64,000 nucleotides of DNA from Janibacter sp. A1S7 (GTDB lineage Bacteria; Actinomycetota; Actinomycetes; Actinomycetales; Dermatophilaceae), in NCBI RefSeq assembly GCF_037198315.1, contig NZ_CP144913.1, positions 1,674,001 to 1,738,000 on the forward strand. Direction: 5' to 3'. A program made the position numbers and the translations under genes. Below the pieces are notes generated by a model. It made no database searches and was not told the DNA's origin. It saw only the letters and a program-made list of their open reading frames with translations. How positions within the stretch are numbered: the first letter of the stretch is position 1; every line of letters begins with the position of its first letter. Positions 28,464-38,514 of this stretch are shown one piece after another.

Positions 28464-28496
28464 GGGACTCCTTGGGTCGGCTCGGGGAACCCGTCG

Positions 28497-28502
28497 ACAG
28501 TA
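28497..28502 (-). promoter_or_regulatory. -10 box for the betB-betA-BCCT operon
   Basis: TACTGT on the minus strand, adjoining the TetR palindrome, which then covers the -10/-35 spacer. It precedes ATG 28463 by 33 nt. Confidence 0.5.
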
Positions 28503-28535
28503 ACGCACGTTTCACTTCTGACCGAAACGTGCGTT
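28502..28535. promoter_or_regulatory. TetR operator between betB and tetR
   Basis: AACGCACGTTTC (28502-28513) and GAAACGTGCGTT (28524-28535) are perfect 12-bp inverted repeats with a 10-nt spacer. The site lies between the divergent promoters and abuts both -10 boxes, so one bound repressor could silence both directions. Confidence 0.8.
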
Positions 28536-28540
28536 GCGGT

Positions 28541-28546
28541 TAGGCT
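28541..28546 (+). promoter_or_regulatory. -10 box for the tetR gene
   Basis: TAGGCT with exactly 6 nt to ATG 28553; leaderless. It starts 6 nt after the operator. Confidence 0.55.
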
Positions 28547-28552
28547 GACTCC

Positions 28553-29167
28553 ATGACCAGTCACGTACGCAAGCGCCCGGCCCGGGAGCGCTTGCTCGCG
28601 GCGGCCGACGAGCTGATGTTCGTCGACGGTGTCGTACTCACCCCGGTCGATGTGGTGCTCAGGCGCGCGGGAGCCTCGGCGGCGACGCTCTACTCGAACT
28701 TCGGGAGCAAGGACGGCCTGATCGCTGCGGCTCTGGGACGCCGGCTGGAGGACTGGACGCAGGCCTGGGACGAGGCGATCGCCGCAGCCGACTCACCGAC
28801 CGATCGTCTCTTCGCGATCTTCCCGGCCCTGCGCTCCTACCAGCGCGAGCGACTCAGGGAGCGTTGGTGCGCCTTCAGCGGGACCGCTGCAGCGATCTAC
28901 CGCCCCTCGGAGGGGATCGTCGAGATGCTCGAGGCGGAGGACGAGCTCCTCCACGCCCGGCTGCTCGCGTTCGCCGGCGAGGTCGCCGGCGGGGAGCGCG
29001 CCCAGGACCTGGCGGACCAGGTCGCCGTCGCCTACCTCGGGACGATCACCGGCATGCTGCGCGGCGATCAGGAGACCGCCATCGCCCGCGGCGAGCTCGT
29101 CGCCCGGACCCTCGTCGCCTCGTTGGTGGGGGAGGGCAGCACAGATCTGCTTGGATCGCAGGAGTAG
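28553..29167 (+). CDS. TetR family regulator of the betaine operon (BetI-like role)
   Basis: 204 residues. TetR helix-turn-helix at about 10-55 (RERLLAAADELMFVDGVVLTPVDVVLRRAGASAATLYSNFGSKDGL, in parts). The C-terminal ligand domain resembles TetR_C-type folds but not E. coli BetI closely, so I do not give it the name betI. Divergent position and the shared palindrome make control of betB-betA-BCCT and itself very likely; the ligand could be choline. Confidence 0.88.
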   Translation: MTSHVRKRPARERLLAAADELMFVDGVVLTPVDVVLRRAGASAATLYSNFGSKDGLIAAALGRRLEDWTQAWDEAIAAADSPTDRLFAIFPALRSYQRERLRERWCAFSGTAAAIYRPSEGIVEMLEAEDELLHARLLAFAGEVAGGERAQDLADQVAVAYLGTITGMLRGDQETAIARGELVARTLVASLVGEGSTDLLGSQE

Positions 29168-29193
29168 ACCCGCCCCCTTCGCCTGGAGTGCCG

Positions 29194-31551
<2,358 letters not shown>

Positions 31552-31579
31552 GGGCGTGGACGCAGGCGGGCTGCGGCAG

Positions 31580-31585
31580 TAGCGT
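31580..31585 (+). promoter_or_regulatory. -10 box giving a leaderless VOC-protein mRNA
   Basis: TAGCGT with exactly 6 nt to ATG 31592. Confidence 0.55.
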
Positions 31586-31591
31586 CGGGTC

Positions 31592-31966
31592 ATGCTTCGC
31601 ATCGGCGCGATCGTCCTCAACGTGTCCGACACCGAGCGCGGCTCCGCGTTCTGGAGTGCGGCCCTGGGCTACGAACGCTCGACGAACCCGGACTTCCTGG
31701 AGCCCGGCGAGGGCACGGCGCCCAGCGTGCACCTGGACCAGAGCGACCGGACCCACCTCGACCTGTGGACCGACAGTGCCGAGGAGCAGCATGCGCAGGT
31801 GGAGCGCCTGGTCACGCTCGGCGCCGACCGCGTCGACTGGGACTACCCCGAGGACGCCGATTTCGTCGTCCTCACCGACCCGGACGGCACCCTGTTCTGC
31901 GTGGTCGACACGTCTGCGCACAGCGCGGGGGAGCAGACGGGAGACGCCACGGCGAGGACCGAGTAG
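31592..31966 (+). CDS. VOC family protein (glyoxalase/bleomycin-resistance fold)
   Basis: 124 residues. The N-terminal beta-alpha-beta unit (GAIVLNVSDTERGSAFWSAALGY) and C-terminal FVVLTDPDGTLFCVVD are typical of single-domain VOC proteins. Possible roles include metal-dependent isomerase or ligand sequestration; metal ligands cannot be assigned with confidence. It lies alone between the UvrA-like gene and an antitoxin-like gene. Confidence 0.88.
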   Translation: MLRIGAIVLNVSDTERGSAFWSAALGYERSTNPDFLEPGEGTAPSVHLDQSDRTHLDLWTDSAEEQHAQVERLVTLGADRVDWDYPEDADFVVLTDPDGTLFCVVDTSAHSAGEQTGDATARTE

Positions 31967-31969
31967 TTT
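31964..31969 (+). promoter_or_regulatory. -10 box for the antitoxin-like gene
   Basis: TAGTTT predicts a start near 31976, just ahead of the RBS GGAAGGG (31977-31983). It overlaps the VOC stop codon. Confidence 0.45.
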
Positions 31970-31993
31970 GGTGAGCGGAAGGGTGTGATCCAG

Positions 31994-32230
31994 ATGACAT
32001 TCGAGATCCATGACCTCGATCCCGGCGTCCGGAGTCGACTGTCGGAGCTCGCGCGCAAGCACGGCCGGACGATGGAGACCGAGGCTGCCGAGATCCTCAC
32101 GGCAGCAACGCGCGGCGAGGTTCGCGACGGCTCGGCCGTGATCGACCTCTACTCGTCGGCACGGCGCGTCGTCTCCAAGGAGGCCCTGGCCCCGCCGACG
32201 CAGGTCGACTTCACGCCCGACGGCTTCTGA
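31994..32230 (+). CDS. FitA-like ribbon-helix-helix antitoxin, no adjacent toxin
   Basis: 78 residues from ATG 31994; GTG 31985 would add three residues but sits too close to the RBS. MTFEIHDLDPGVRSRLSELA then ARKHGRTMETEAAEIL is an RHH DNA-binding domain as in FitA/VapB antitoxins (LDP, R.LA...GRSMEAE pattern). The C-terminal part would normally wrap a VapC-type PIN toxin, but no PIN gene follows: the next gene is a PanE-like reductase 198 bp away. It could be an orphan antitoxin or a stand-alone regulator. Confidence 0.8.
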   Translation: MTFEIHDLDPGVRSRLSELARKHGRTMETEAAEILTAATRGEVRDGSAVIDLYSSARRVVSKEALAPPTQVDFTPDGF

Positions 32231-32301
32231 GCCCTGACCGGACGGCTGCATGGTCGACCGGCGCCATCCCGCCTGACCCGGCCATCTGATCCATTTCGCC
32301 G

Positions 32302-32327
32302 ATAATCCACATTATGTCAATACTGAC
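32302..32327. repeat. AT-rich inverted repeats upstream of the PanE-like gene
   Basis: ATAAT/ATTAT (32302-32306 and 32311-32315) and GTCA/TGAC (32316-32319 and 32324-32327) form two adjoining small palindromes in an otherwise very GC-rich genome. They lie in the 197-bp gap after the antitoxin gene and could bind a regulator. Nothing else is seen in that gap except the panE -10 box. Confidence 0.4.
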
Positions 32328-32414
32328 CCTCGGTCCACGCCCGGGACCTCCCCCCAGGGCCACCCCGTGGCCTCGATGAGCGGAACGGTCGACCGCTGAG
32401 CCCGGGAGGTGGCC

Positions 32415-32420
32415 TACCTT
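32415..32420 (+). promoter_or_regulatory. -10 box for the PanE-like gene
   Basis: TACCTT with 7 nt to GTG 32428; nearly leaderless. Confidence 0.5.
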
Positions 32421-32427
32421 GTCGGGT

Positions 32428-33342
32428 GTGACCGAGACGCAGATCAGGGCCGTTGCCGTCGTGGGCGCCGGCGCCATGGGGGCGATGTACGCCGCGCACT
32501 TCGTCGAAGGGGGCATGGAGACCGCCCTCATCGCCTCCGGTGACCGAGCGGCCAGGTTGCGTCGCGACACGATCACGGTCAACGGCGAGCCGCTGCGGGC
32601 GCGAGTCGTCGAACCGGGTGTGGACGACTTCCACGCCGACCTCGTCCTCGTGGCAGTGAAGCACCACGACCTCGCTGAGGCGCTCGACGACGTCGCTCCC
32701 TTCGTCGGTCCGGACACGACCTTCGTCTCCGTGCTCAACGGCCTGGACAGCGAGGAGGTCATCGCCGATCGCTTCGGTTCCGGCACCGTCCTGCTGTGCA
32801 TCGCCCTGGGCATGGCCGCCGGGCGGGACGGATCGGCGGTCACCCACCTCTCCCCCGGACACCTCGTCATCGGGACGACGCCCGACCTGGCGGACAGCCA
32901 TCGCCTGCACGCCGTCGGTGCCGCCCTCGACGCAGCGTGCCTCGAGTGGCAGGCGCCGGAGGACATGCGCCACGAGATGTGGTGGAAATTCATGGTCAAC
33001 ACCGCCATCAACCAGTCGTCCGCGGTCCTGCGCAAGCCCTACGCGGCGTTCAGGACGGACGGCCCCGCGCGGTCCCTGATGCTCGCCCTGGCGCAGGAGG
33101 TCGTGGCCGTCTCCGGTCCCGAGGGCGTGCACCTCGGCGATGCCGATCTGGCCCGCTGGGACGCGGTCCTGCAGGCGCTCCCCGGAGACGGTCACACCTC
33201 GATGCTCCAGGACGTGATGGGCGGACGGACCACCGAGGTCGCCCTCTTCGGCGACCGCGTGGTGGCGTTCGGACAGCAGCACGGCGTGCCGACTCCGATC
33301 AACCAGACGATGTCCTGGATCCTGACCTCGGCCCGACAGTGA
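32428..33342 (+). CDS. Ketopantoate reductase family (ApbA/PanE) protein
   Basis: 304 residues from GTG 32428; a TTG at 32419 is the only upstream alternative. NADPH-binding AVVGAGAMGAMYAAHFVEGG at residues 7-26, VAVKHHDLAEAL, and the C-terminal helical domain with WWKFMVNTAINQSSAV carrying the catalytic lysine and asparagine pattern of the family. The family makes pantoate for CoA, but actinobacteria often have several paralogues of unknown substrate, so no gene name is given. arfB follows 12 nt later. Confidence 0.88.
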   Translation: MTETQIRAVAVVGAGAMGAMYAAHFVEGGMETALIASGDRAARLRRDTITVNGEPLRARVVEPGVDDFHADLVLVAVKHHDLAEALDDVAPFVGPDTTFVSVLNGLDSEEVIADRFGSGTVLLCIALGMAAGRDGSAVTHLSPGHLVIGTTPDLADSHRLHAVGAALDAACLEWQAPEDMRHEMWWKFMVNTAINQSSAVLRKPYAAFRTDGPARSLMLALAQEVVAVSGPEGVHLGDADLARWDAVLQALPGDGHTSMLQDVMGGRTTEVALFGDRVVAFGQQHGVPTPINQTMSWILTSARQ

Positions 33343-33354
33343 CATCCTGACCGG

Positions 33355-33798
33355 ATGAACGAGTTGCGCGTCCCTGCGGGCCCGGGGATCCCCGACGGCG
33401 TCGTGGTCCCCGGGCCGGATCTGTCCGAGCAGTTCAGCCGGGCCAGTGGCCCGGGCGGTCAGGGCGTCAACACGACCGACTCGCGGGTCCAGCTCTCCCT
33501 GGACCTGGGGGCCACGAGCGCCCTGACCGAGCGCCAGCGCCAACGGGTCCTGGCCCGCCTGTCGTCCCGACTCGTCGGAACGGTGCTGACCATCGATGCG
33601 GCAGAGCACCGTTCCCAGCGTCGCAACCGCGCCGCCGCCAGGGAGCGGATGGCCGACCTCCTGCGCGAGGCGCTGGCCCCTCCTCCCCCACCGCGACGCC
33701 CCACCAAGCGCACCCGGGGCTCCCAGCGTCGCCGGCTCGACGCCAAGCGGCGGCGCTCCCGGATCAAGGCCAGACGGGCGCGGCCCACGGACGAGTAG
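33355..33798 (+). CDS. arfB: Ribosome-rescue peptidyl-tRNA hydrolase ArfB (YaeJ)
   Basis: 147 residues. The release-factor catalytic loop is SRASGPGGQGVNTTDSRV, with the GGQ motif at about residues 35-37, and the C-terminal tail is strongly basic (RRRLDAKRRRSRIKARRARP), the part that enters the empty mRNA channel of stalled ribosomes. Length matches ArfB (about 140) and excludes full release factors. Downstream of the PanE-like gene with a 12-nt gap, perhaps cotranscribed. Confidence 0.93.
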   Translation: MNELRVPAGPGIPDGVVVPGPDLSEQFSRASGPGGQGVNTTDSRVQLSLDLGATSALTERQRQRVLARLSSRLVGTVLTIDAAEHRSQRRNRAAARERMADLLREALAPPPPPRRPTKRTRGSQRRRLDAKRRRSRIKARRARPTDE

Positions 33799-33894
33799 GT
33801 CGCAGCCGGCCCGGCGCCCGCGACGGCACAGTTCCTGACGACCCGAGAGACCACGGACAGTGACAACAGCCGATCGGCGCAGGAGGATGGGCCC

Positions 33895-34650
33895 ATGAGG
33901 ATCGTCGTCGCAGGAGGTACCGGCGTCATCGGATGCCACGTCGTCGCCGCGGCTCGCGACCGTGGTCACGAGACAGTCGTGCTGACCCGGTCCACCGGGA
34001 CGGACCTGTATGCGGGCACCGGCCTCGACGAACGCCTGACGGGGGCGGAAGCCGTGATCGACGCCACCTCCGTGCAGACCGTCTCGGCCCGCACGTCCGT
34101 CGACTTCTTCCGCACGGTCACCCAGCACCTCGTGACCGCGGGTCGTCGCTGCGGCGTCCGCCACCATGTCGTGGTGTCGATCATCGGGGCGCAGGAGGCC
34201 CCCTTCTCCTACTACGCCGGCAAGCAGGCCCAGGAGCACCTCGTCCTCGACCAGCCGAGCGGCACCGTCGTGCGGGCGGGACAGTTCCACGAGTTCGTGC
34301 GTCAGACGATGGCCCGGACCAAGGCGGGACCGATCTACGCCATCCCCAGAATGCGCTCCCAACCGGTTGCGGCGAGCGAGGTCGCCGGCCTGCTCGTCGA
34401 CGTGGCGGAGCAGGACCCCCAGGGCCTCGGTCCCGAGATCGCCGGCCCGCAGGAGCTGACGGTGGCGGACATGGCCCGCCGCGTGATCGAGCACGAAGGG
34501 GGGCACGCCCGAGTCATCGAGGTCCCCTTTCCCGGTGGCTTCGGCCGGGCGATGCGGGACGGCACGCTGGTGGCCCGCGCCGGGACCCGGCTGGGCCGAC
34601 TGACCTTCGACGAGTGGTTGGCGGACCAACGCGGCTGGCGCGGGCGGTAG
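33895..34650 (+). CDS. NAD(P)-binding NmrA/SDR-like protein
   Basis: 251 residues. Atypical short-chain dehydrogenase: GGTGVIGCHVV nucleotide motif at residues 7-17, DATSVQT, and SYYAGKQAQE resembling the YxxxK pair. The short length and the ending (LTFDEWLADQ) fit NmrA/DUF2867-like redox sensors or NAD(P)H:quinone-type enzymes. RBS CAGGAGG precedes ATG 33895. Substrate unknown. Confidence 0.85.
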   Translation: MRIVVAGGTGVIGCHVVAAARDRGHETVVLTRSTGTDLYAGTGLDERLTGAEAVIDATSVQTVSARTSVDFFRTVTQHLVTAGRRCGVRHHVVVSIIGAQEAPFSYYAGKQAQEHLVLDQPSGTVVRAGQFHEFVRQTMARTKAGPIYAIPRMRSQPVAASEVAGLLVDVAEQDPQGLGPEIAGPQELTVADMARRVIEHEGGHARVIEVPFPGGFGRAMRDGTLVARAGTRLGRLTFDEWLADQRGWRGR

Positions 34651-34653
34651 GTT
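34648..34653 (+). promoter_or_regulatory. -10 box giving a leaderless NYN-protein mRNA
   Basis: TAGGTT with exactly 6 nt to ATG 34660; overlaps the upstream stop codon. Confidence 0.55.
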
Positions 34654-34659
34654 GCGGCC

Positions 34660-35529
34660 ATGACCGCCAACGCCAGCACGTCGACCCGCATCGCCGTGCT
34701 CATCGACGCCGACAACGTCTCCAGCAGGTACGCCTCCATGCTTCTGGAGGAGCTGGCCAACTTCGGTACGCCGACCGTCAAGCGGGCCTACGGGGACTGG
34801 ACCACCACCCAGCTCGGCGGTTGGAAGGGCGAGCTGCAGCGCAACGCGATCCAACCGATCCAGCAGTTCGCCTACACCGTCGGCAAGAACTCCACCGACT
34901 CCACCCTGATCATCGACGCGATGGACCTGTTGTGGCAGGGCCATGTCGAGGCTTTCGCGCTCGTCTCCTCGGACTCGGACTTCACCCGCTTGGCCACCCG
35001 GTTGCGTGAGTCCGGCAAGACGGTCTACGGACTCGGCATGCGCAAGACACCGCTCTCGCTCCGCAGCGCCGTGGAGAGGTTCATCGAGCTGGAGAACCTC
35101 CAGGAGCCCGCCCGGGAGGAGACCACCCAGACACCGAGCACCGGCACCACCACGGGCTCCTCCGCCGACAAGGACGGGCCGGAGTACACCATCAACCTGC
35201 AGTCGGCATTGACCAAGGCCGTCAACGCCACCTCCGGGGACGACGGGTGGAGCACGCTGGGCACGCTGGGCCAGCACCTGTCACGGGCGCACGCCGACTT
35301 CGACCCGCGAGCCTTCGGTCACCAGAAGCTGTCCACCCTCGTCGAGGAGCAGCCCTACCTCGAGACGAGGAGCGAGTCGTCCATGATCCAGGTGCGGCTG
35401 CGGACCAAGCGGGCCGGAGCCAGCGCATCGACGAAGGCCACGGCACCGGCGAAGTCGACTCCCAAGCGATCCGGGACCAAGAAGAGCGCGGCGAAGACGT
35501 CTTCGGCAAAGGCCCCGGACAACCCCTGA
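34660..35529 (+). CDS. NYN-domain (PIN-like) putative RNase with OST-HTH/LOTUS domain
   Basis: 289 residues. The NYN nuclease domain (about 8-145) has the acidic residues in VLIDADNVSS, DSTLIIDAMDLL and ALVSSDSDFTRLATRLRE. After a Thr/Gly-rich linker, residues 185-250 look like an OST-HTH (LOTUS) winged helix (LTKAVNATSGDDGWSTLGTLGQHLSRAHADFDPRAFG, in parts; KLSTLVEEQPYLE). The last 40 residues are Lys/Ala/Ser-rich and probably bind RNA. Such LabA/DUF88-type proteins are predicted RNases; targets are unknown. Confidence 0.88.
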   Translation: MTANASTSTRIAVLIDADNVSSRYASMLLEELANFGTPTVKRAYGDWTTTQLGGWKGELQRNAIQPIQQFAYTVGKNSTDSTLIIDAMDLLWQGHVEAFALVSSDSDFTRLATRLRESGKTVYGLGMRKTPLSLRSAVERFIELENLQEPAREETTQTPSTGTTTGSSADKDGPEYTINLQSALTKAVNATSGDDGWSTLGTLGQHLSRAHADFDPRAFGHQKLSTLVEEQPYLETRSESSMIQVRLRTKRAGASASTKATAPAKSTPKRSGTKKSAAKTSSAKAPDNP

Positions 35530-35585
35530 TCCGAGAGCGGGACCACTCCCCCGACGGACACCGCTTGCGCCTGCGGTCAGACCTC

Positions 35586-35614
35586 TTCCGCAGTACGGGG
35601 TGCGCCTCTAGACT
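35586..35614 (+). promoter_or_regulatory. Promoter of the secreted M15 peptidase gene
   Basis: TTCCGC (35586-35591), a 17-nt spacer and TAGACT (35609-35614), then a 25-nt leader with RBS CAGGAGA before ATG 35647. Confidence 0.5.
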
Positions 35615-35646
35615 ACTCGCTGGTACCCACCCCCTCAGGAGATTCA

Positions 35647-36945
35647 ATGCCCCAGCGTCGTCGACGTCCGAACGGCACCGTTCGGACAGTGGTTGCCCTG
35701 TGCCTGGCCTCGGGCATCGCCTTCGCACCACCCGCTGCGGCGACGGTTCCGGCGGACGACCCCTCCCCCAGCACCGCGTGGAGCGCCGACAGCGACGCCG
35801 GTGAGGGTGACCACGGCACGCCGTTGAGCGAGCAGAGCCTCGAGGAGCAGGTCGCCGAGGCCGAGCGCCTCTCGACGAGCCTGGCCGAGGACAACCAGGA
35901 GATCGCGGCCGCGGTCACGGGGCTGAAGGCATACTCCCAGCGCGTCAACACCCTGCTGCAGCGCCAGGCCGAGGCCCGCGAGAGGTACGAGCAGGCCAAG
36001 CGTGACGTCGACGAGGCACAGTCGCAGCTCGAGCACTTCCAGGAGCGGCTCGCCGAGGGCGAGGCGGATCTGCGGGACTGGGCCTTCGAGACCTATACGC
36101 GGTCCGGGGGGTACGACGACACGTTGGAGCTCGTCGGGACGCTGACCAGGGAGCGGGAGACCGGCGGCAACAGTGCCGGGGACCTGCGCTACCTCACCGA
36201 CGAGCGGATCCGCTCCGTCGACGTGGTGCAGCAGAAGACCGACATCCAGGCGGCGCTGGCCAAGAAGAAGGAGACGGCCGTGCGCGCGGCCTCCCAGGCC
36301 AAGAACGAGGCCAATCAGGCCAAGGAGGACGCCGACGAGGCGTTGCAGGAGCGCAAGGCCTCCCTGGATGAGCTGCGCGAGAAGCACGCCGAGGACCTGC
36401 AGGAGGCCGGACCCGTCGTCACCGCCCTCATCGGCCAGCCGAACGACGCCGCACAGGGCGCGAGTGAGCAGCTGGCCGACACGCTCAAGGACCTCGGACA
36501 GGACGTCTCCGAGTTCGAGGGCGCCAAGCCCTGCTCCACCAACACCATGGCCTACCCCAACGGCCAGATCCCGCCGGCAGCCCTGTGCCCGCTCCTCGGT
36601 GCCCCGGGCGAGTCGCTGCGGCCGGAGGCAGCCGCGGCGTTCAACTCGATGAGCCAGGCCTACCAACGCGACACCGGACACCTGCTCTGCGTCACCGACA
36701 GCTACCGCTCGTACGCCAACCAGGTGGTCACCAAGGCCTCACGTGGGCGCTGGGCCGCCGCCCCCGGCACGAGCAACCACGGCGTCGGCATGGCCCTCGA
36801 CCTGTGCGGCGGGGTCAACAGCTTCGGTCACCCGGCGCACCTGTGGATGCAGCAGAACGCCCCCCTCTACGGCTGGTTCCACCCGTCATGGGCCGCAGCG
36901 GGAGGGTCCCTGCCCGAGCCCTGGCACTGGGAGTTCTCCGGCTGA
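35647..36945 (+). CDS. Secreted coiled-coil protein with M15 D-Ala-D-Ala carboxypeptidase domain
   Basis: 432 residues. Sec signal peptide: RRRR n-region, core TVVALCLASGIAF, probable cleavage after PAAA (about residue 32). Residues 60-285 are a long charged coiled coil (AEAERLSTSLAEDNQEI ... LDELREKHAEDLQEAG). The C-terminal 130 residues form a VanY-type M15 peptidase with DSYRSYANQ, zinc motif SNHGVGMALDLCGG and WHWEF, which cleaves peptidoglycan stem peptides. Four cysteines near the catalytic domain may form disulfides. The layout recalls FtsEX-controlled hydrolases such as PcsB/RipC, but with a different enzyme. Confidence 0.88.
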   Translation: MPQRRRRPNGTVRTVVALCLASGIAFAPPAAATVPADDPSPSTAWSADSDAGEGDHGTPLSEQSLEEQVAEAERLSTSLAEDNQEIAAAVTGLKAYSQRVNTLLQRQAEARERYEQAKRDVDEAQSQLEHFQERLAEGEADLRDWAFETYTRSGGYDDTLELVGTLTRERETGGNSAGDLRYLTDERIRSVDVVQQKTDIQAALAKKKETAVRAASQAKNEANQAKEDADEALQERKASLDELREKHAEDLQEAGPVVTALIGQPNDAAQGASEQLADTLKDLGQDVSEFEGAKPCSTNTMAYPNGQIPPAALCPLLGAPGESLRPEAAAAFNSMSQAYQRDTGHLLCVTDSYRSYANQVVTKASRGRWAAAPGTSNHGVGMALDLCGGVNSFGHPAHLWMQQNAPLYGWFHPSWAAAGGSLPEPWHWEFSG

Positions 36946-37007
36946 CACCGAGGGTCGAGGGGTCGGGCCCGGCGCGTCCCCGGGTGTGACTGGCGGCGCG
37001 AGGGCGG

Positions 37008-38357
37008 TCAGTGCCCCGGGGTCCCCGAGGGTGCCTTCACGGGCAGCATCACGACGAGCCCGGCGACCAGCACCAGGGCTATCCCCAGGATGCCCCAGTA
37101 CTGCGTGTTGTCCTCTCCGGTGACCAGTGCTCCCACCCAGATGAAGAGCGCGAACGCGGCCGGCGAGAGGAACGAGACGACCCGACCGGTCGTGGCGTAC
37201 AGACCGAAGATCTCGCCGCTGTGCCCCTCGGGGATCACCCGAGCGAGGAAGCTGCGCGACGCGGCCTGGGCCGGACCCACGAAGGCCGTCATCGCCAGAC
37301 CGAGTGTCCAGAAGACGATCGTGCCGCCGTCGTGGAGGAGGAACACCCCCATGCCGAGGACGACGAGGGCGCTCAGCGAGATGACGATGACCTGCTTCGG
37401 CCCCAGCCGGTCATCGAGCAGGCCGAAGGCCATGGTGCTCACTCCGGCCAGGATGTTGGCCGCGGCGCCGAAGATGATGACGTCACCGGCGGACATGCCG
37501 AACGTGCCGGCAGCCAGCACGGCACCGAAGGCGAAGACACCGGCGAGCCCGTCCCGGAAGAGTGCCGAGGCCCCGAGGAAGTAGACGGTGTGCCTGGACC
37601 TGACCCACAGCTGGCGCAGGGACGCCCACACGAGCGTGTAGGAGCTGATGATCCCCACTCGGGGTGCCCGCTCGCGCGGGGAGTCCTTGAGCACGAGGAA
37701 GGTCGGCCCGGTGAAGAGCAGGATCCACAGGCCGCACACGAGCATCGAGACCCGGATGTCCATCGCTCCGTCGTCCGTGACGCCGAAGAGCCCCACCTCG
37801 GGCTGGATGAAGACGAAGAACAGCAGGAGGAGGACGAGGATGCCGCCCAGGTAGCCCATCCCCCAGCCGAAACCGGAGACCCGCCCGACATTGCCCGGGG
37901 AGGCGACCTGCTCGATGGAGGCGTTGTAGTTCACCCCGGCGATCTCGGAGACGATCGATCCCGCTCCGAGCAGCAGCAGACCCAGGACGAGGAAGGACGG
38001 GTCGGGCTCGACGAGGAAGAGCGAGGCCGACAGTGCGGCCAGGATCCAGGTCTGGATGCGCAGGTTGCGCACGGTCCGGCCCGAGCGGTCGGAGTTCTGC
38101 CCCAGCACGGGCGCGAGCAGCGCCACGAGGAGTCCGGAGATCGCCGTGGCGACGGCCAGCGCCGTCGACGTCGTGTTGGTGCTGCCGAAGCTCTCGCTCG
38201 TCAGGTACACCGAGAAGACGAAGGTCGTGATCACCGTGTTGAACGGCTGCGCGCCCCAGTCCCACATCGCCCACGCGACGATGCGTCCACGACCGCCCTG
38301 GCCCTGTGCTCGAAGGGCACTCGTGGGCTCGGCTTCGGAGGATGTCGAGGCGGTCAC
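37008..38357 (-). CDS. UMF1/Atg22-like MFS transporter
   Basis: 449 residues with about 12 membrane segments. The start AWAMWDWGAQPFNTVITTFVFSVYL is diagnostic of the UMF1 (Atg22-like) subfamily, which includes putative amino-acid or peptide effluxers. The GTG start at 38357 lies 6 nt from a TACTCT box. Convergent with the M15 peptidase gene (62-bp gap with nothing distinctive). Substrate unknown. Confidence 0.88.
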   Translation of the reverse strand: MTASTSSEAEPTSALRAQGQGGRGRIVAWAMWDWGAQPFNTVITTFVFSVYLTSESFGSTNTTSTALAVATAISGLLVALLAPVLGQNSDRSGRTVRNLRIQTWILAALSASLFLVEPDPSFLVLGLLLLGAGSIVSEIAGVNYNASIEQVASPGNVGRVSGFGWGMGYLGGILVLLLLFFVFIQPEVGLFGVTDDGAMDIRVSMLVCGLWILLFTGPTFLVLKDSPRERAPRVGIISSYTLVWASLRQLWVRSRHTVYFLGASALFRDGLAGVFAFGAVLAAGTFGMSAGDVIIFGAAANILAGVSTMAFGLLDDRLGPKQVIVISLSALVVLGMGVFLLHDGGTIVFWTLGLAMTAFVGPAQAASRSFLARVIPEGHSGEIFGLYATTGRVVSFLSPAAFALFIWVGALVTGEDNTQYWGILGIALVLVAGLVVMLPVKAPSGTPGH

Positions 38358-38363
38358 GACCCG

Positions 38364-38369
38364 AGAGTA
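38364..38369 (-). promoter_or_regulatory. -10 box giving a leaderless UMF1-transporter mRNA
   Basis: TACTCT on the minus strand with exactly 6 nt to GTG 38357. Confidence 0.5.
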
Positions 38370-38514
38370 ACCCGGGAGGGCCGCGCGATGTGCGTCATCG
38401 GGTGGTTCGCGCTAGCCTGTGGGGTCGCTCCATGGTCAACCACGTATTGACCGCAGTCCGGCCGAAACCGGGCCTGAAGGAGACGGACCTCACCACCGCA
38501 ACGACGCGTCGGGT

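Noticed and set aside
32317..35277. A 986-codon open frame on the minus strand
   Set aside because: It overlaps several well-identified plus-strand genes and reads as low-complexity Arg/Gly/Val-rich protein, the usual antisense shadow in high-GC DNA.
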